Made by a program: the position numbers and the translations under genes. From NCBI GenBank assembly GCA_020466095.1, contig CM035806.1, positions 62,461,639 to 62,525,638 of the forward strand: a DNA stretch of 64,000 nt. The letters run 5' to 3'. The DNA comes from Chlorops oryzae. Its lineage: Eukaryota > Arthropoda > Insecta > Diptera > Chloropidae. Below the pieces are notes generated by a model, which was not told the DNA's origin, made no database searches, and saw nothing but the letters and a program-made list of their open reading frames with translations. Positions within the stretch are counted from its first letter, which is position 1; each line of letters opens with the position of its first letter. This document shows positions 33,190 through 45,255 of the stretch, in pieces.

Positions 33190-33431
33190 TGCCAATTTTT
33201 TTTTTTTTTAAGTGGATAATATTATAGGTATCTAACAGGCTTCAAAAAGAACTTTTTTTTGCGAAAAAATTGGAAAAATTAAGTTATTGAAAATATAATT
33301 CATGAGAATTTTCGCACGAACTGTGAAAGCATTCACGAGAATTCAGAATGGCAACTTTTTTTTCTCTCTTCTCACCCATAGGAATCCATAAGGATAATCC
33401 TTCGAATTTTACAATTTTCCACTTTTTCTCG

Positions 33432-33501
33432 CCTGCCCTGGGATTCGAACACGAGCCTTCGGATTGATGATCGGACATGCTAACCATTACGCTACGGAGC
33501 C
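33432..33501 (-). other. tRNA-like Pol III module
   Basis: The minus strand reads ggctccgtagcgtaatggtt (A box region) and gttcgaatccc (B box). The first half is closest to tRNA-Val as I recall it. The anticodon stem is not paired, so it is degenerate. Confidence 0.6.
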
Positions 33502-33674
33502 TTCTGATTCTCGTTCAGCAAATTCATTTTATGAATGCTCAAGAAAATTTAACTGTGGACCTCCTCGTTGACCATGTCTATAGAATGACAGTGGTGACGC
33601 AGGGGTCAATTTGCCCCGCATTTACTGCAGGGCATACTTAAATGCATACATACATTGAGAGCGTATGAAAGCAA

Positions 33675-36290
33675 ATAGCCAGTGATGCGAACTTAGCGCT
33701 ATTTAGATCTAGCGCATTTAGCGCTTAGTTTTTTTTCGTTGCGTTCATAACTAATGTGCATACTGAAGTTGTTGTTATCTTCAACCAATATTGTTTGCGC
33801 GCACACTTAACAGCTTTTTTTCTCAATAAAAGCAATTTTTTTTAAACTGTTAATATTATAGATTTAGTGATTTCTAATAAAAAAATTTTCAAAAAAGGTT
33901 TTCAAATTTTTATGTTAAACAAACAGTGCATTACAAACAAACTCAGTTATGTTCTATTTAAAAAAAAAAACTTTTTTGTTGATTTAGCGTTTTTTAAAAT
34001 TAGAAATCAGGAATCACTAAGTTTTAGCGTATTTTGCTTCTGAGGAGTTGGCAGCACAACTTATAATTGCTTGTGATATTCTATTCTCTTTGTGTTTTAC
34101 TCTTAACGTACCGAGCACGGAAACAACGTCGTGCTATGAAACAACAACAAAAACAATGCTGAAATTCGCACATGAAAATTAAGAGCACGGAAAGAGCAAA
34201 AATGTGTTTATCGAAAAACTCTATCGCCGATAAAAGTAGATATAGAAGTAAGGTATATCCCAATTATACTCCCCGCATTAGATTTTGAAAATATCTACCA
34301 TCTGTAAAAATTTCAGTTCAAAATATAGTATATAACTAAAGTTATAAGCATTAAACCTTTTGTGCTCGCCTATTAATATATAAGTTTTAGTAGATTCTTG
34401 ATGAAAATTTTGTATTGCAAAAACAAACGGTAATGATATTCTCTTGCTAATGGCATGTTAAGTTCTTATCTTGAATATCAGCGTTTTGAATTTATAGCAA
34501 AAATTTCTTAAGGAGTCAGAATTCGACCACTTTCCCCTGCCTTAAAACTCATTATAAATAATTTCTTCCAATTTTTTTGTTTGATTTTATTTCTTTTTTT
34601 TGCAATTTACATAAGTCATAAGAGTCAAAGACTTTGCGAACATAAGTAGATGGGATATTTTAAAAGCAGTTTTCACCGTTTCTAATGCATATTTTGTGCC
34701 TTTTAAGGCATTGTTTTTCGAGCCCTCACAATTTTCCCATAATTTCAGTGTTTAACGAAAAAAAAAAAAAAAAAACTATCCAAGGGACATGATTGTTTTA
34801 CAAACCAAGCAACAGCAACAAACGCGTTAACAAAAGCAAAGAAATAAAGTATGAGGCACAGAGAAAAACGCAATTTCGTAATTGCAGCAAATCGCGCCGC
34901 AGTAGAATTGTATATGCCAGCAAAAGTTTGTTTTCACATTTGTTGTGCGAGAAAAGCAAGTCTGTGTATGTGGATCAATAAGAATGTGCTACTTTAAGTG
35001 GAAATGCTAGAGCTACAGCCAACGTGCACGCCATCATCGTGTGAGGAATAAAAAGATGTACTCGACTATTGCGCTCCGGCACACATAATTCTTCCCAGCT
35101 CAACGGAATCGTTTAAGTCCTAGCTGTGTGTGTTCTCAGCGCTTTTTACCTTTCAGCAATTAAACAATAGCTCGATGTGCTTAAAGTGCCTGGGCCACGT
35201 TAATACATACCTTCTCGCATCACGATGCACGTGTGTCCTTTGCTTGCGCAAACGTTACGACTCGTCGTGTAGCATCCCACATTCATCTTCCTATGACCGC
35301 TTTCGTTTTCTGCTAACTGCAGACTGTTCCTTTGAAGAGACTGTTTTTTATTTGAAATTGTTCCATTTTTCGAAATAAGAATTTTCTCATTGGAGAATGT
35401 CCCTTCAGAAGAGACCAGTCGTCCAAAAATTCAATCGACTTGCATGAAAGGAATACCATAATATAATTCGGATCATTTTATGTATTTTTATATATGTATG
35501 CGGAAATACCTAAAATATAATTTCTAAGAATGCCGAAAATATTATATTTTGATAATTATAGTATGATAATTATGATTTCTAACATCTATGTATATGTACA
35601 TACATAGATCTTCGGATTCATCCAAAGTACTTATATCTACAATGTACATCTCGGTGAGTAAGTAAAATTGAGATATTTTAGTCGAATTTGAATTTAAAAA
35701 TAAATAAATGTCGTAAGCAAATCAAAACTGCGACATTAGCGCGGAATGGCTCTAGAACTAATGACATTTACTTCAGGGAAGCCCGGCTCCAAGCAAAGAC
35801 GACCACAAACACGACACGTAGCAGCACAGTGGGATGGCAATTAGAAATTTTATTTCCGTGCAAAAGTTTTAAGGAGTGCTTGGAGAGTAATGAAACTTGG
35901 CACTGCGATTGTTTTTTGTTTTTTTCTAACTATTTAGAAAAGTGAAAAGCTTAAAAAAATTGGTCACGCCTGAGTACCAAGTAGTGCAACCCGTACAATC
36001 CACCTTGAAATTCTGTTCAGAGATTTCAAGTCACGAAAGCAGAGTTATATACATACATACATATTTATCAATTGTAGTGGCAACGAAGCCTTGACAGATA
36101 TGCAATTTTTTTGAAGAATTAAAAAATTATGATTTCACCATTCAATCATCAATTTTTTTTTAACCAATATCATCTACTTCCAAGAGTGCTTTTGAAGGTT
36201 TGCACTCGATGGTAGTAAACTATTGATAAGGATAAGTGTAGACTTCCTTGAAAGCATCAACCTATAACTTTTGCAGTCCTTACTGTGAGC
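33675..36290. other. No gene recognised
   Basis: AT-rich DNA with long A or T runs. 'tttagcg' words near 33700-33730 and 33990-34035 hint at another small inverted-repeat element (cagtgatgcgaact near 33680, gttggcagcac near 34050), but I could not find a duplication. The ORFs at 34793-34981, 35130-35378 and 35688-35945 show no domain. Confidence 0.35.
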
Positions 36291-36298
36291 TTCTAGAG

Positions 36299-38699
36299 CA
36301 GAGTCGGGCACACTAACACTTTTAGCCACACGTTTGTGTTCGTAGCGGCACTGAGCGAAATTTTGTGTTGTAAATGGCAAAGAAAAATGTTACGTGTGTT
36401 AAATTTGTTTTTTGCGCTGATGAAGGAACATATGTATAAATAGGGATTGAGTTGTACGTTCACTTGCGTAAAATTATGTTTCCTCGGGTTGCGTTGTGTT
36501 TACCAAATCATCAAGATTTATTTCGCTATTGTAGAGTTTAATACGTAACAAGTCCGTCAAATGCGCATCGGATAATTGACTTCGATGTTTTGATTTTATG
36601 AGTTTCATAAAAGAAAATGCACTCTCACACAAATATGTTGTACCAAACATTGAATGCAACTTCAAAATGTAATCTACAGTTTTTGGATAAATGGAAATAT
36701 TCACATTTCTCCAAAAATCCAAGCCTATTTCAATGGGCAAAAATAAATCATTTTGAAGTTTAATTAATTCTTGACGGATTTCTTCGGGCTGTTCTTCAAC
36801 CTCACAATGCAAGGGATTTGAGAACACGATCAACGGTTTGCGGACTTTATCAAAATCTTTAAACCTACCTGTAAATTCCTTTATCAAATCAATGAAAATA
36901 TTATTATAAAGCTCAAGCTCGTTATCCTTAGCATATTCATTAAATATCTCCGCTGTCCTCTTGAAATTCGACAAATCTTTGTTTTGGAATTGCGTGTATA
37001 AAATTAATAGTTTCCTTTCGAATTCATCTATTGATCTGACTAAATCAAATATGTGTTTATCTCTTCCTTGCAAAGAAAGATTTAGCAGGTTTATGAATTC
37101 AAAAAGGTCACAAAGCAAAGCTAAAGACAGTAAAAAGTCGGAACGATATAAATGTTGCGCTAATTCCACAGCGAAGTTGCCTGTTTCTAAAAACATTTTA
37201 ATTTCATTTCGCAATTCAAACAGCCTTTGAAGGCTCCGACCACAACTTAACCACCTGACATCCGTAAACAAAAGTAAGTCCTTGTAGTCGGCTTCAATTT
37301 CTTCCAAGAAAACCTTTAGCTTTCTGTGGGATAGTGCATTATGACCACCTCTTATTTTGTTTATTATTTTTACTGCGATTTTCAATGTTTCCATTCCTTT
37401 TAAATTTTTTGAAAGCAAAACTTGTTGGTGTATGATGCAATGGAATGTTGGAACATCAATTTTGTTTTTCAATAGATGCCCGATAAAACCCTCCTTTCTT
37501 CCAGTCATCACAGGAGCACCATCCGTGCATACAGACGACAGTTTATTTTTGTCAGCGAAGGAAAATACGCTCTTATCAACAGCTTCGTAAATTCATTCTC
37601 CCTTAGCATTTCCATGCAGAGACTCGACTGACAAAAAACCTTCATATGTATTGAATTTTTCATCGATGCATCTTATGCAAATAATCAACTGACAAATATC
37701 GGTCACATCAGTGCTTTCATCAATACAAATCGAAAAATATTTACTTTTTAAAATCTTTTTCTTTATTTCAGAGTGAATAAAACAACTCAAATCTTCCGTT
37801 CGACGAGTAAGAGTGCGGCGTGACAACGGCAACTTTTTGTAGACTTCTAACAGTTTATACCCCTCATCTCCAAAGCACTTAAGTACGTCTATGCTAAGGT
37901 CTTTAAAAAATATTCCATCATCGAATGGTCTGCAATGTTTTGCTAAGCCCATCGCAACGCAATAAGAAGCTTTTATCGATGCCTTATCGATCGGATTTTT
38001 ATCGACTTCAGAAGGACCATTGCTTGAAATTAATTGCAGTTCGTCAATTAATGTCTCTCGATCTGCACCCTGATACTTATCAAAGTCTTTATGGCAAGAC
38101 TCATAATGCCTTTTAATATTATATAAGCGATTGCCAGCAATCTCACGTCTACAAATTAAACATTCTGAAGCTCCCCTTTCATTTAATGAAAACAAATATT
38201 TATTTTTCCATTCCGTTTTAAACATTTTCAAAAATTGCGCAGTGTACCTGAAAATGTAAAAACATGCGAACATAGACCCACCTTCATGAAATTCAATACA
38301 CAACTGAAGCCAAATTTGTGAAGTCATTGCTGGTCAGGGCTGCAATTGACTTAAAATAAAATGGCACAAACAATTTTTAAAAGCGTATCAAAATATTTGA
38401 TACTTTTTTCTAAACAACAATTCAAATAAATCGAAAATAATTATAATATGACAACAAAAATTGAGAACAGATTTTGAGGTGATCAATTACATTGATAAAC
38501 ATAAAATCTTATGTATTTAGCTCAAAATTTCGCTGAAATTTGATTTCCCTAAAAAAGTATTGAACATCAAAAATGGCATTGTATTAAAACTTTCGAAAAT
38601 CGTAATATTTTCGATTTAATTGTAGGGGCTCGGCAGCACTGTTTGGTTTTTGTATACATATATGAGTATTACTCGCGAGCAACGATTTGCCCGACTCTG
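36299..38699 (-). mobile_element. hAT element, near-complete (8-bp duplication ttctagag)
   Basis: ttctagag at 36291-36298 and 38700-38707 fits nTnnnnAn. The ends cagagtcgggca and tgcccgactctg are perfect 12-bp inverted repeats. The 2401-bp element holds one long transposase gene on the minus strand with a single internal stop, so structure and ends look young. Confidence 0.93.
36474..38327 (-). pseudogene. hAT transposase (GTF2IRD2/SCAND3-like), one nonsense codon
   Basis: The gene encodes about 600 residues. The N-terminal region has a BED-type zinc finger (CLICRREIAGNRLYNIKRHYESCH). It is followed by FSICIDESTDVTDICQL with the first catalytic Asp and CTDGAPVMTGRKEGF with the second, FHCIIHQQVL, DVRWLSCGRSLQRL, and the C-terminal dimerisation motif TTYLCESAFSFMKLIKSKHR...LTDLLRI. 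The style matches the GTF2IRD2/SCAND3-related hAT group. The only clear lesion is a TGA at about 37590-37592, between GNAKGE and IYEAVD. The start used by the open frame may be upstream of the true ATG near MFKTEWKNKY. Confidence 0.88.
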
Positions 38700-38707
38700 T
38701 TCTAGAG

Positions 38708-39413
38708 CTTCTTTGCAAAGCCTACTTACAACAGGAAGCAGTGGCGGATTAACCATATAGCCAACATATAGCCTTTTCAGACTAGCAGCTACATCTAGAT
38801 TTAGAGCCAAATTCTGCATTTATCCGTGTATTTAAATGCAATTAGGACCTGCTAAATGCAGATATATATTCTGAATTTATGATGAATTCGCTGCAACAGT
38901 GGCGAGAAAAGTACGAAATTAAATTTAATTATAGGCAGCCCCAGTCCAAACAGCTGGTTGAGGCCTGCCGAAAATTGTGAAAATCGAGAAAAGTGTGTTT
39001 AGAAGAAATGAAAAACCCCAAAATGTGTAATAAAAACGATGTTCCTCCTCTTTAAATATGACAAGACCTCTATTTTGAGAAGCTCCCTTCTGTCCATTTT
39101 CCTTGTTTTTAAAGACATTCAAAAATAAGGAGGCCAATTTTGTAATAAGTCAATGCGGGACAACCACTCCTATCCAAAAAAGACACAGAATTTGCTGGAA
39201 TTGTTGTACTTAAATTAGAAAGCAACAATACTACTATTGATTTATGAGTTATGAATTATATATATAATGGGTAATATATATTTTATTTGATGTTGCAATA
39301 CGGGATCACAACTGTCTTTACGGGACGGTTCCGCAGAATGCGGGCCGGTTGGCCGCCTTATTTAACAAACGAAACAGTTGACTTAAACGCAGAATGCTGC
39401 TAAATGCAAATAA
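38708..39413. other. Non-coding; probable outer MITE arm
   Basis: No gene. The word ttttcagactagca near 38773 is inverted at about 41378 (tgctagtctgaaaa), so an older element may span roughly 38750-41410 and hold the Harbinger-derived MITE at 39414. Its ends could not be fixed. Confidence 0.35.
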
Positions 39414-39758
39414 GAGCCAATTTCACCAAAGGCATTTAAGTTTAAGTACCGATTGGCACTTAAGTTCGCATTTAAGTTTCAGACCTTTTCATCAAATATA
39501 AAATTTAGTTACGCGGAAGTACGGCAGCACCTTTTATTTTTAGTGCAGCACCGTCGTAATCAGCTGATTTAAAACATAAATAAATAAGACATGGAGTCCC
39601 GCACTAAAAATTTTTCAGAAGAAATTTTTCTGCGACAGTGCAAGTTAAAACATTTTGTGTTTGAAAATAACGAAAATAAAATCACCTATTGCTTGTGTGT
39701 GCTATCTTGTGCCGTATGAGCCCCAGTATTGTCCAGTATTGTCAACTTCATCGAAATA

Positions 39759-41025
39759 TTAGGTGTAGTAAAAAGAAATCCATTATTTTTGCATTAAATT
39801 GAGGGCTTTATTTAAGATAGTTAGAATGACCCGATTTAGGTCAAATATGCGCCGTTTTGTTCGATAACTTGTTGCCATTTTAAAGGTAATTTCATTATGC
39901 CTCTCTCATAGAAGCCCTCGTTCCTATTAGCAAAAAATTGAGACAGTCGAATTTCAGAAGCCTCTCTTGAAGCGAATGTTTCACCAGCAAAATTGTTCGC
40001 CATGGACAGGAACAGATGGTAGTCACTTGGTGCCAGGTCCGGACTATAAGGTGGATGCAGAAGAACCTCCCAACCAAACTCCCGGAGCTTCTGGCGGGTC
40101 ACTATCGATGTGTGTGGCCTGGCGTTGTCCTGATGGAACACAATTCCTCTCCTATTGGCCAAAGCTGGCCGCTTATGGGCGATTGCTTCCTTCAGACGGT
40201 CCAATTGTTGACAGTAGAGTTCCGAGTTAAGAGTTTAGCCGTATGGGAGCAGCTCATAGTAGATAATTCCCTGCCAATCCCACCAAACACACAGCAAAAC
40301 CTTCCTGGCCGTCAATCCTGGCTTGGCCACCGTTTCCGCCGGTTCACCGTGTTTCGACCACGACCGTTTTCGCTTGACGTTGTCGTAAGTGACCCACTTT
40401 TCATCACCAGTCACCAACCGCTTCAGAAATGGGTCGATTTTGTTGCGGTTCAGCAGCGATTCGCAGATGGAAATTCGGTCTATGAGGTTTTTTTGCGTTA
40501 ACTCGTGTGGCACCCATACATCGAGCTTCTTTGTGTATCCAGCCTTATTCAAATGGTTCCAAACGGTTTTTTGTGCAATCTTTAGCTCTTTTGCAATCGA
40601 AACAGTGCTAACATGACGGTCGGACTCGATAATTTCCATGATTTTATCGACATTTTCGACAATTGGCCTTCCAGTGCGTGGTGCATCCTTGACATCGAAG
40701 TTACCGGAACGGAATCGACGAAACCAAAATTGCGCATGATTGGCTGTTACAGTATCAGGTCCATAAACGCTATTCACATTTTCAGCCGCCTGGCTTGCGT
40801 TTTCTCCCTTATCGAAGAAAAACTGTAAAATGTAGCGCATTTTCTCTTTGCTGATGTCCATCTTTGACCAGCTCTCAAACAAAACTGAATCAATCAATCA
40901 AAAAAGTGTCAAAAAAGCTTTTTTAGTAGGAACTGTCATCTTTCTAATGCCCCCTAGCGGAACACGATCGGACTTATACAACGCGAGATGCAGATAAATA
41001 ATGGATTTCTTTTTACTACACCTAA
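39759..41025 (-). mobile_element. mariner, copy 1 (TA duplication)
   Basis: TA at 39757-39758 and 41026-41027 flanks inverted ends ttaggtgtagtaaaaagaaa. At 1267 bp it is about 20 bp shorter than copy 2 because a segment next to the gene-proximal terminus (aatagatggcg) is missing. It is inserted in the Harbinger-derived element E1. Confidence 0.93.
39836..40861 (-). pseudogene. mariner transposase, copy 1, one nonsense codon
   Basis: A 342-codon mauritiana-like mariner frame starting MDISKEKMRYIL. The paired-type N-terminus (FRSGNFDVKDAPRTGRPIV) and catalytic TGDEKW, HQDNARPHT and SPDLAPSDYHLF (DD34D) are all present. Compared with copy 2, a Lys codon after LLPYG is TAA at about 40232-40234, truncating the protein before the second Asp. 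Everything else aligns codon for codon. Confidence 0.93.
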
Positions 41026-41029
41026 TATA

Positions 41030-41128
41030 TAAAAAAAAGTTCTTTCGCTCCCTCATTATACGAGGTCGACGGTTTATCACAACTTTAATAATTGTCTCGT
41101 AATCGCAATCACTATCATCGCTCGACAT
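41030..41128 (-). pseudogene. Harbinger transposase N-terminal relic
   Basis: The minus strand from ATG 41128 reads MSSDDSDCDYETIIKVVI then RRPRIMRERKNFF before running into AT-rich sequence near the mariner end. The acidic start followed by RRPR...RER.N.F is how many insect HARBI1-like transposases begin. It is only about 30 codons. Confidence 0.45.
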
Positions 41129-41601
41129 GATAAATAAAACAAGTTTCCATATACATAAATAGTTTTCTTTTTAAATCAGCTGTTTCCATTACGACAGCAC
41201 AGAGTTGCATAAACTCTACTTAAGTGCCCGATATGGATCACTTAAGTACGACTTGCCATTTAGGTTGATGAAAATGAAAATCTGTGCTTAAACGACGATT
41301 TTTACTTAAGTATGCTTGGTGAAATTGGCTAAAGGGTATTTTTCACAACTGCATTTAGCGCGCTAAATACTGCTTTTATTTGCTAGTCTGAAAAACCCAT
41401 TAGGCAGCTGCCTAGGGCGGAAAATTTTCAGAGACGGCAATTTTTGACCGTTTACAGGCTTGAAAAAAGTTTTGAAATTCGCCAACGGCGGGGTCTAAAA
41501 CGGAAGTTAAGCTTAGAAGAAAAGCTTGGGCGTGATTTAATTTTTTGTTAAAGACATAGAGGTCGCTAAGAGAATTTAAATTTTCCTTAAAGCACGCCTT
41601 A

Positions 41602-42385
41602 GAGCCAATTTCACCTAAGGCATTTTATTTTAATCACCCATTGGCATTTAACTACGTATTTAATTTTCATCCCATTTCACCAAATCCGAAATTCAATAAC
41701 GCGGAAGTACGGCAGTACCTTTTATTTTTAGTGCAACACGTCTCTATCAGCTGGTTACAATCAAAATAAATAAATGAAAAATGTGAATTAAAATACCCAG
41801 CAAACATTTGTATAAACTTTTTACAAAGGTGCTTAAGTTTTATCATTTGTTTTGAAATTCTTTCCAAATTCTTTTCAAGTATACGAGTAAATGTTCTTAT
41901 GTGTTATATAGAATTTTCAAACATTTTCTTAACTAATTTGCAAGAAGTTAGCAAATCGAACCAAAATAATCGGCCGCATTGAATGTTTGTTGTTTGTGTA
42001 GGCTTTAAAAATGTTTATTTTGAAAGCTTGGTAATATAAATGTTTTTGATTCTTCGATCGAATTGAATAAAAATGGATTCCCTTTGTTCGTTTTATTTCG
42101 TTAGGGTAAATGTTTGCTGGGTAACTCTTCATAAAGAAAGTATGGGTATTCATTCAGAGCTCGAACTTAGTGCACTTTGAGAACTTTTTAAACAGCCTTC
42201 GAGGGTTCGAGTGAATTCCCATAGTGTCTTCTTGAATCAGCTGTTTTCATTAGGAATACACAGAGTTGCTTAAACTCTATTTAAGTGCCCGATATAGGAC
42301 ACTTAAGTACGGGATGCAATTAAGGATGGTGAAAATGAAAATCTGTGCTTAAACAGAGCTTAAATATGCTTGGTAAAATTGGCTC
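41602..42385. mobile_element. Harbinger-derived deletion element E2 (TTA duplication), hosting a small MITE
   Basis: TTA at 41599-41601 and 42386-42388 flanks ends gagccaatttcacc and ggtaaaattggctc. The arms match those of E1 (acgcggaagtacggcag, gtgcccgatat.gga). With its nested insert (41796-42121) removed it is about 456 bp with no gene left. Confidence 0.85.
41796..42121. mobile_element. Small TA-flanked MITE (cccagcaaacattt ends)
   Basis: TA at 41794-41795 and 42122-42123 flanks the perfect 14-bp inverted repeat cccagcaaacattt / aaatgtttgctggg. It is 326 bp and non-coding. The TA target suggests Tc1/mariner mobilisation. Confidence 0.85.
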
Positions 42386-44261
42386 TTAAAGAGAGCAATC
42401 AAAATCTTATTTGGTTTTTGTTACCTTAAAAAAAAGGAAGTTTCTGTTTACTTTTGGCATTTAGACGATTCGAAAAGATTTATTATCTTACAAATTTCTT
42501 TTTGTAATACAGTAAATATCGGTTATATGCAAGCCTTACAATACACGAAAATTTTTGCCCACATGCGATTTTTGTATTTAAGCAATAATATAATGTATTA
42601 TTTTTGACATGTTCAGGAGATCTCGATTCACTTTTCCTACTGGACTTTGGCCGTCTAAGCACAAAAAATATTTAAAATATTTTCCATGGAAACTATTTTT
42701 TTTATTTTAATTTAAAAGAAAATATTTAAAATTTATATTTGTAGCTTTTTCTCGCGTCGGCCACCCTAGTCGAAGACTTAAGTTCAATTTTTCGCGCTCC
42801 GATAAAAATAATCAAAAAGGATATTTATAATCAACAAATACCAAAAACATCTTGAAAAATCCGCAATGAAGACCTTCAACTTTCCTGTGTGCCCCAATCA
42901 AAATAAGTGGATTTAAGACACTTAAATAAAGATAAGTATTGTCAATTTACATAGGTACATACGTATATTAGTAAATATTGTCCGCCAATTCCCAGGAACT
43001 CTAGTAAGAGACAGCCGGACCAACGCACAGTGGTTAGGCTTCATACATATCGCGGCAAAATATATAAGGAGATGCCGTAGAGCAATGAAACGTAACATAA
43101 TTCAGAAAAATATGAAGTTTCATCAAAATCGGCCACGCCCACCGGCCACCTCCCACACAACCCAAAATTTATTTTTGATATAAAACGTGTTCCTTTCGTC
43201 AAAATGACACGAAATTTTGCATGTTGGTAATATTTGATAAAAGAAAGATATCCTGCAAAATTCATCAAAATCGGCCACGCCCACCACCCACCAATTCGAT
43301 TTGAATTAGAGTAAGAGGTGTGTTTTAATTGCGCAAAATTTACTATATTTTTTAGAAAATAAATAGAATTGGATTCGACTGGAAATTCAGAGCTGAACCG
43401 AATATTTATTCATTAGATAACAAGTCTTTAACAATGTAATCCAGTTCTAAATGTTGTTTATTTGGTTGACGTCTTATATGACTAATATGGGGCAAAACAC
43501 GTCAAGTGTACCACCGGCAAAATTTGGATGAAACTTGGTACAGTTGTTAAGATGTAAGAGTACGTTAAATGTGCAAAAAAAGAGTAAATTTTAATCACAG
43601 GTTGCCGAGATACAGGGTGTCAAAGTTTAGATTTTTGCTTCGAAGAACATATTTCATTGAATTACAATGGGTATCTAGTCCTCGCTTCAAAAATTTTTCG
43701 AATGTTTCTTTAAAAAAATGTTCTGAACTTTTGAAAACAATACTTAAAAAATTTTTCGATAACAGTAAATGAGAAAAATTTGGCATTTTAGTTTTATTTC
43801 TTGATTTTCTAGGAGAGAAGTCATATTTTTATTTTTATTTTTTAATTTTGAAATAAAGCTTAGTTCTTCCCTTTTAAAACTTTGCATAAATCAGAATGGG
43901 CGGACCATGATTAGTGGTCCAAATACACCTTTGAAGATGCTTACCTGGCATATTTCCCTCAATAACCACTAAGCGAGCGCATAATTGTCAAGCGCAATCG
44001 TTGCGTTCTGTTTTGATATAGCGCTATATGACACATATGATATATGGCACAAGGAGACGGTTAAAAACATCAGAACTTGTGGCAGTTCTACTGAATTTTC
44101 TGGAAAACATCAACCTGTAGTTCCTATAATCCTTATTTCTTGCTTCCTCAGCTTATTTTGATACCACTGTCAGACAACAAAAAAGCAAATCAATATTTGT
44201 ACAATTTTCCTGTACATCTCGGCCTCCTAAGCAAGAAAAAAAATTTTTTTTTTTTTTTTAT
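42386..44261. other. No gene recognised
   Basis: AT-rich. Two short direct repeats with aaaatcggccacgcccacc occur at about 43127 and 43270, resembling the cacgccc blocks of families A and B. The ORFs at 43041-43268 and 43569-43772 are not supported. Confidence 0.35.
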
Positions 44262-44745
44262 GGAAGAGTTTTTTGTGAAAAAAATTTTTGAAATATTTTT
44301 CAGTGCATTTCGTAGGTGCACTTGCTATTTCAAGCATATCTCGGGCCCCGATCTACCGATTTTAATATTTTGTTTTTTCAATTATAGATAATTAAGCTCC
44401 CTACAACTTTTACAAACAAAGTTTTTGATTTGCATGAGTAGTTTTAGTGCTAGAGGTGCAATTATACATGAAAATTGTGTTTTTTTCTTAAAAAAAAAAC
44501 AGGGTAAATTTTTCATATAAAAATCTGTAAAAAATAGAAATCAAAGTGGCAAGCCCATTTTCAAATTTTTCACGTAAGTATTTCTTCTAAAAAATAAGCC
44601 CTGTTTGGCTAAAATCGGTGGAAAGTTTACGGAGCTATGATTCTTTTGCCAAAACACTAAAAAAATCGATATTTCACAATTTTTGCTTTGTTCACAAAAC
44701 TTGTCCATATGAGCCGAAATTATTTTATGAGTAAATTTTCACATA
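44262..44745 (+). repeat. Left long terminal inverted repeat
   Basis: Pairs with 49600-50030 in inverse orientation over more than 400 bp. The outer edge is blurred by a T-run at 44238-44260. Confidence 0.75.
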
Positions 44746-45255
44746 AATAAATGCATAAATGCTACCTGTTAATTGATTAAAAATGAATGTCGTTTTGCGC
44801 TGCCTTTTAGAATATTGTGGTGGATTTGTTTACCTGTCGGTCTCAATGACCTGCAAAAGATAAAAAAAGGGTACAGTGCTTTCCCTTAGTGGGAAAATAT
44901 AATATAAGGTATCATGAATATGTTTTGAGCGTTAACGTCAGTTTTTATACTATGTGTGTTTCTTTACTTGCAATTTTGCCTATTTCATTCAGCGTAGTAT
45001 AAAATACCTGAGGTTTTGCATACTTTACATACATACTTTACATACATACTTACATACAGTACAGAAAATCTATGGCAACATATAAAAGGGTAACACTAAT
45101 GCGTTTAGATTAGTAGTCTTGAACTAAATTTTGAAGAACGTACATCAATTGAAAATAAAACAAATTTTAAAATATAAAAAAAATGAGTAAAATAACTTGT
45201 GTATTCATGTGCAAAAACAATCCGGACGATTTTTGCAATGTTTGGGGATTATATA

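Larger units (their letters stand above)
32849..33674. mobile_element. ctgcagtaa-type element with two converging tRNA-like modules (copy b)
   Basis: Left arm tgctttcatacgctctcaat (32849 on) is the reverse complement of the right arm ending at 33674, and the inner ends ccctgcagtaa (32904) and ttactgcaggg (33622) also pair. Between lie a plus-strand tRNA-like sequence (33117) and a minus-strand one (33432-33501), each followed by T-rich stretches. No protein gene is present. No target duplication was recognised. Confidence 0.65.
39414..41330. mobile_element. Harbinger-derived deletion element E1, hosting a mariner
   Basis: Ends gagccaatttcacc and ggtgaaattggct are inverted, with TAA on the left and a similar right flank (two bases apparently lost). 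Relics of both Harbinger genes remain: a plus-strand ATG at about 39591 opening MESRTKNFSEEIF, like the start of a Myb/SANT accessory protein, and a minus-strand MSSDDSDCDYETI...RERKNFF at 41030-41128, like a transposase N-terminus. The mariner at 39759-41025 is inserted between them. Without it the element is about 650 bp. Confidence 0.7.

Noticed and set aside
33675..34060. hAT MITE with cagtgatgcgaact and gttggcagcac ends
   Set aside because: The ends pair only loosely and no 8-bp duplication is present on the two sides.
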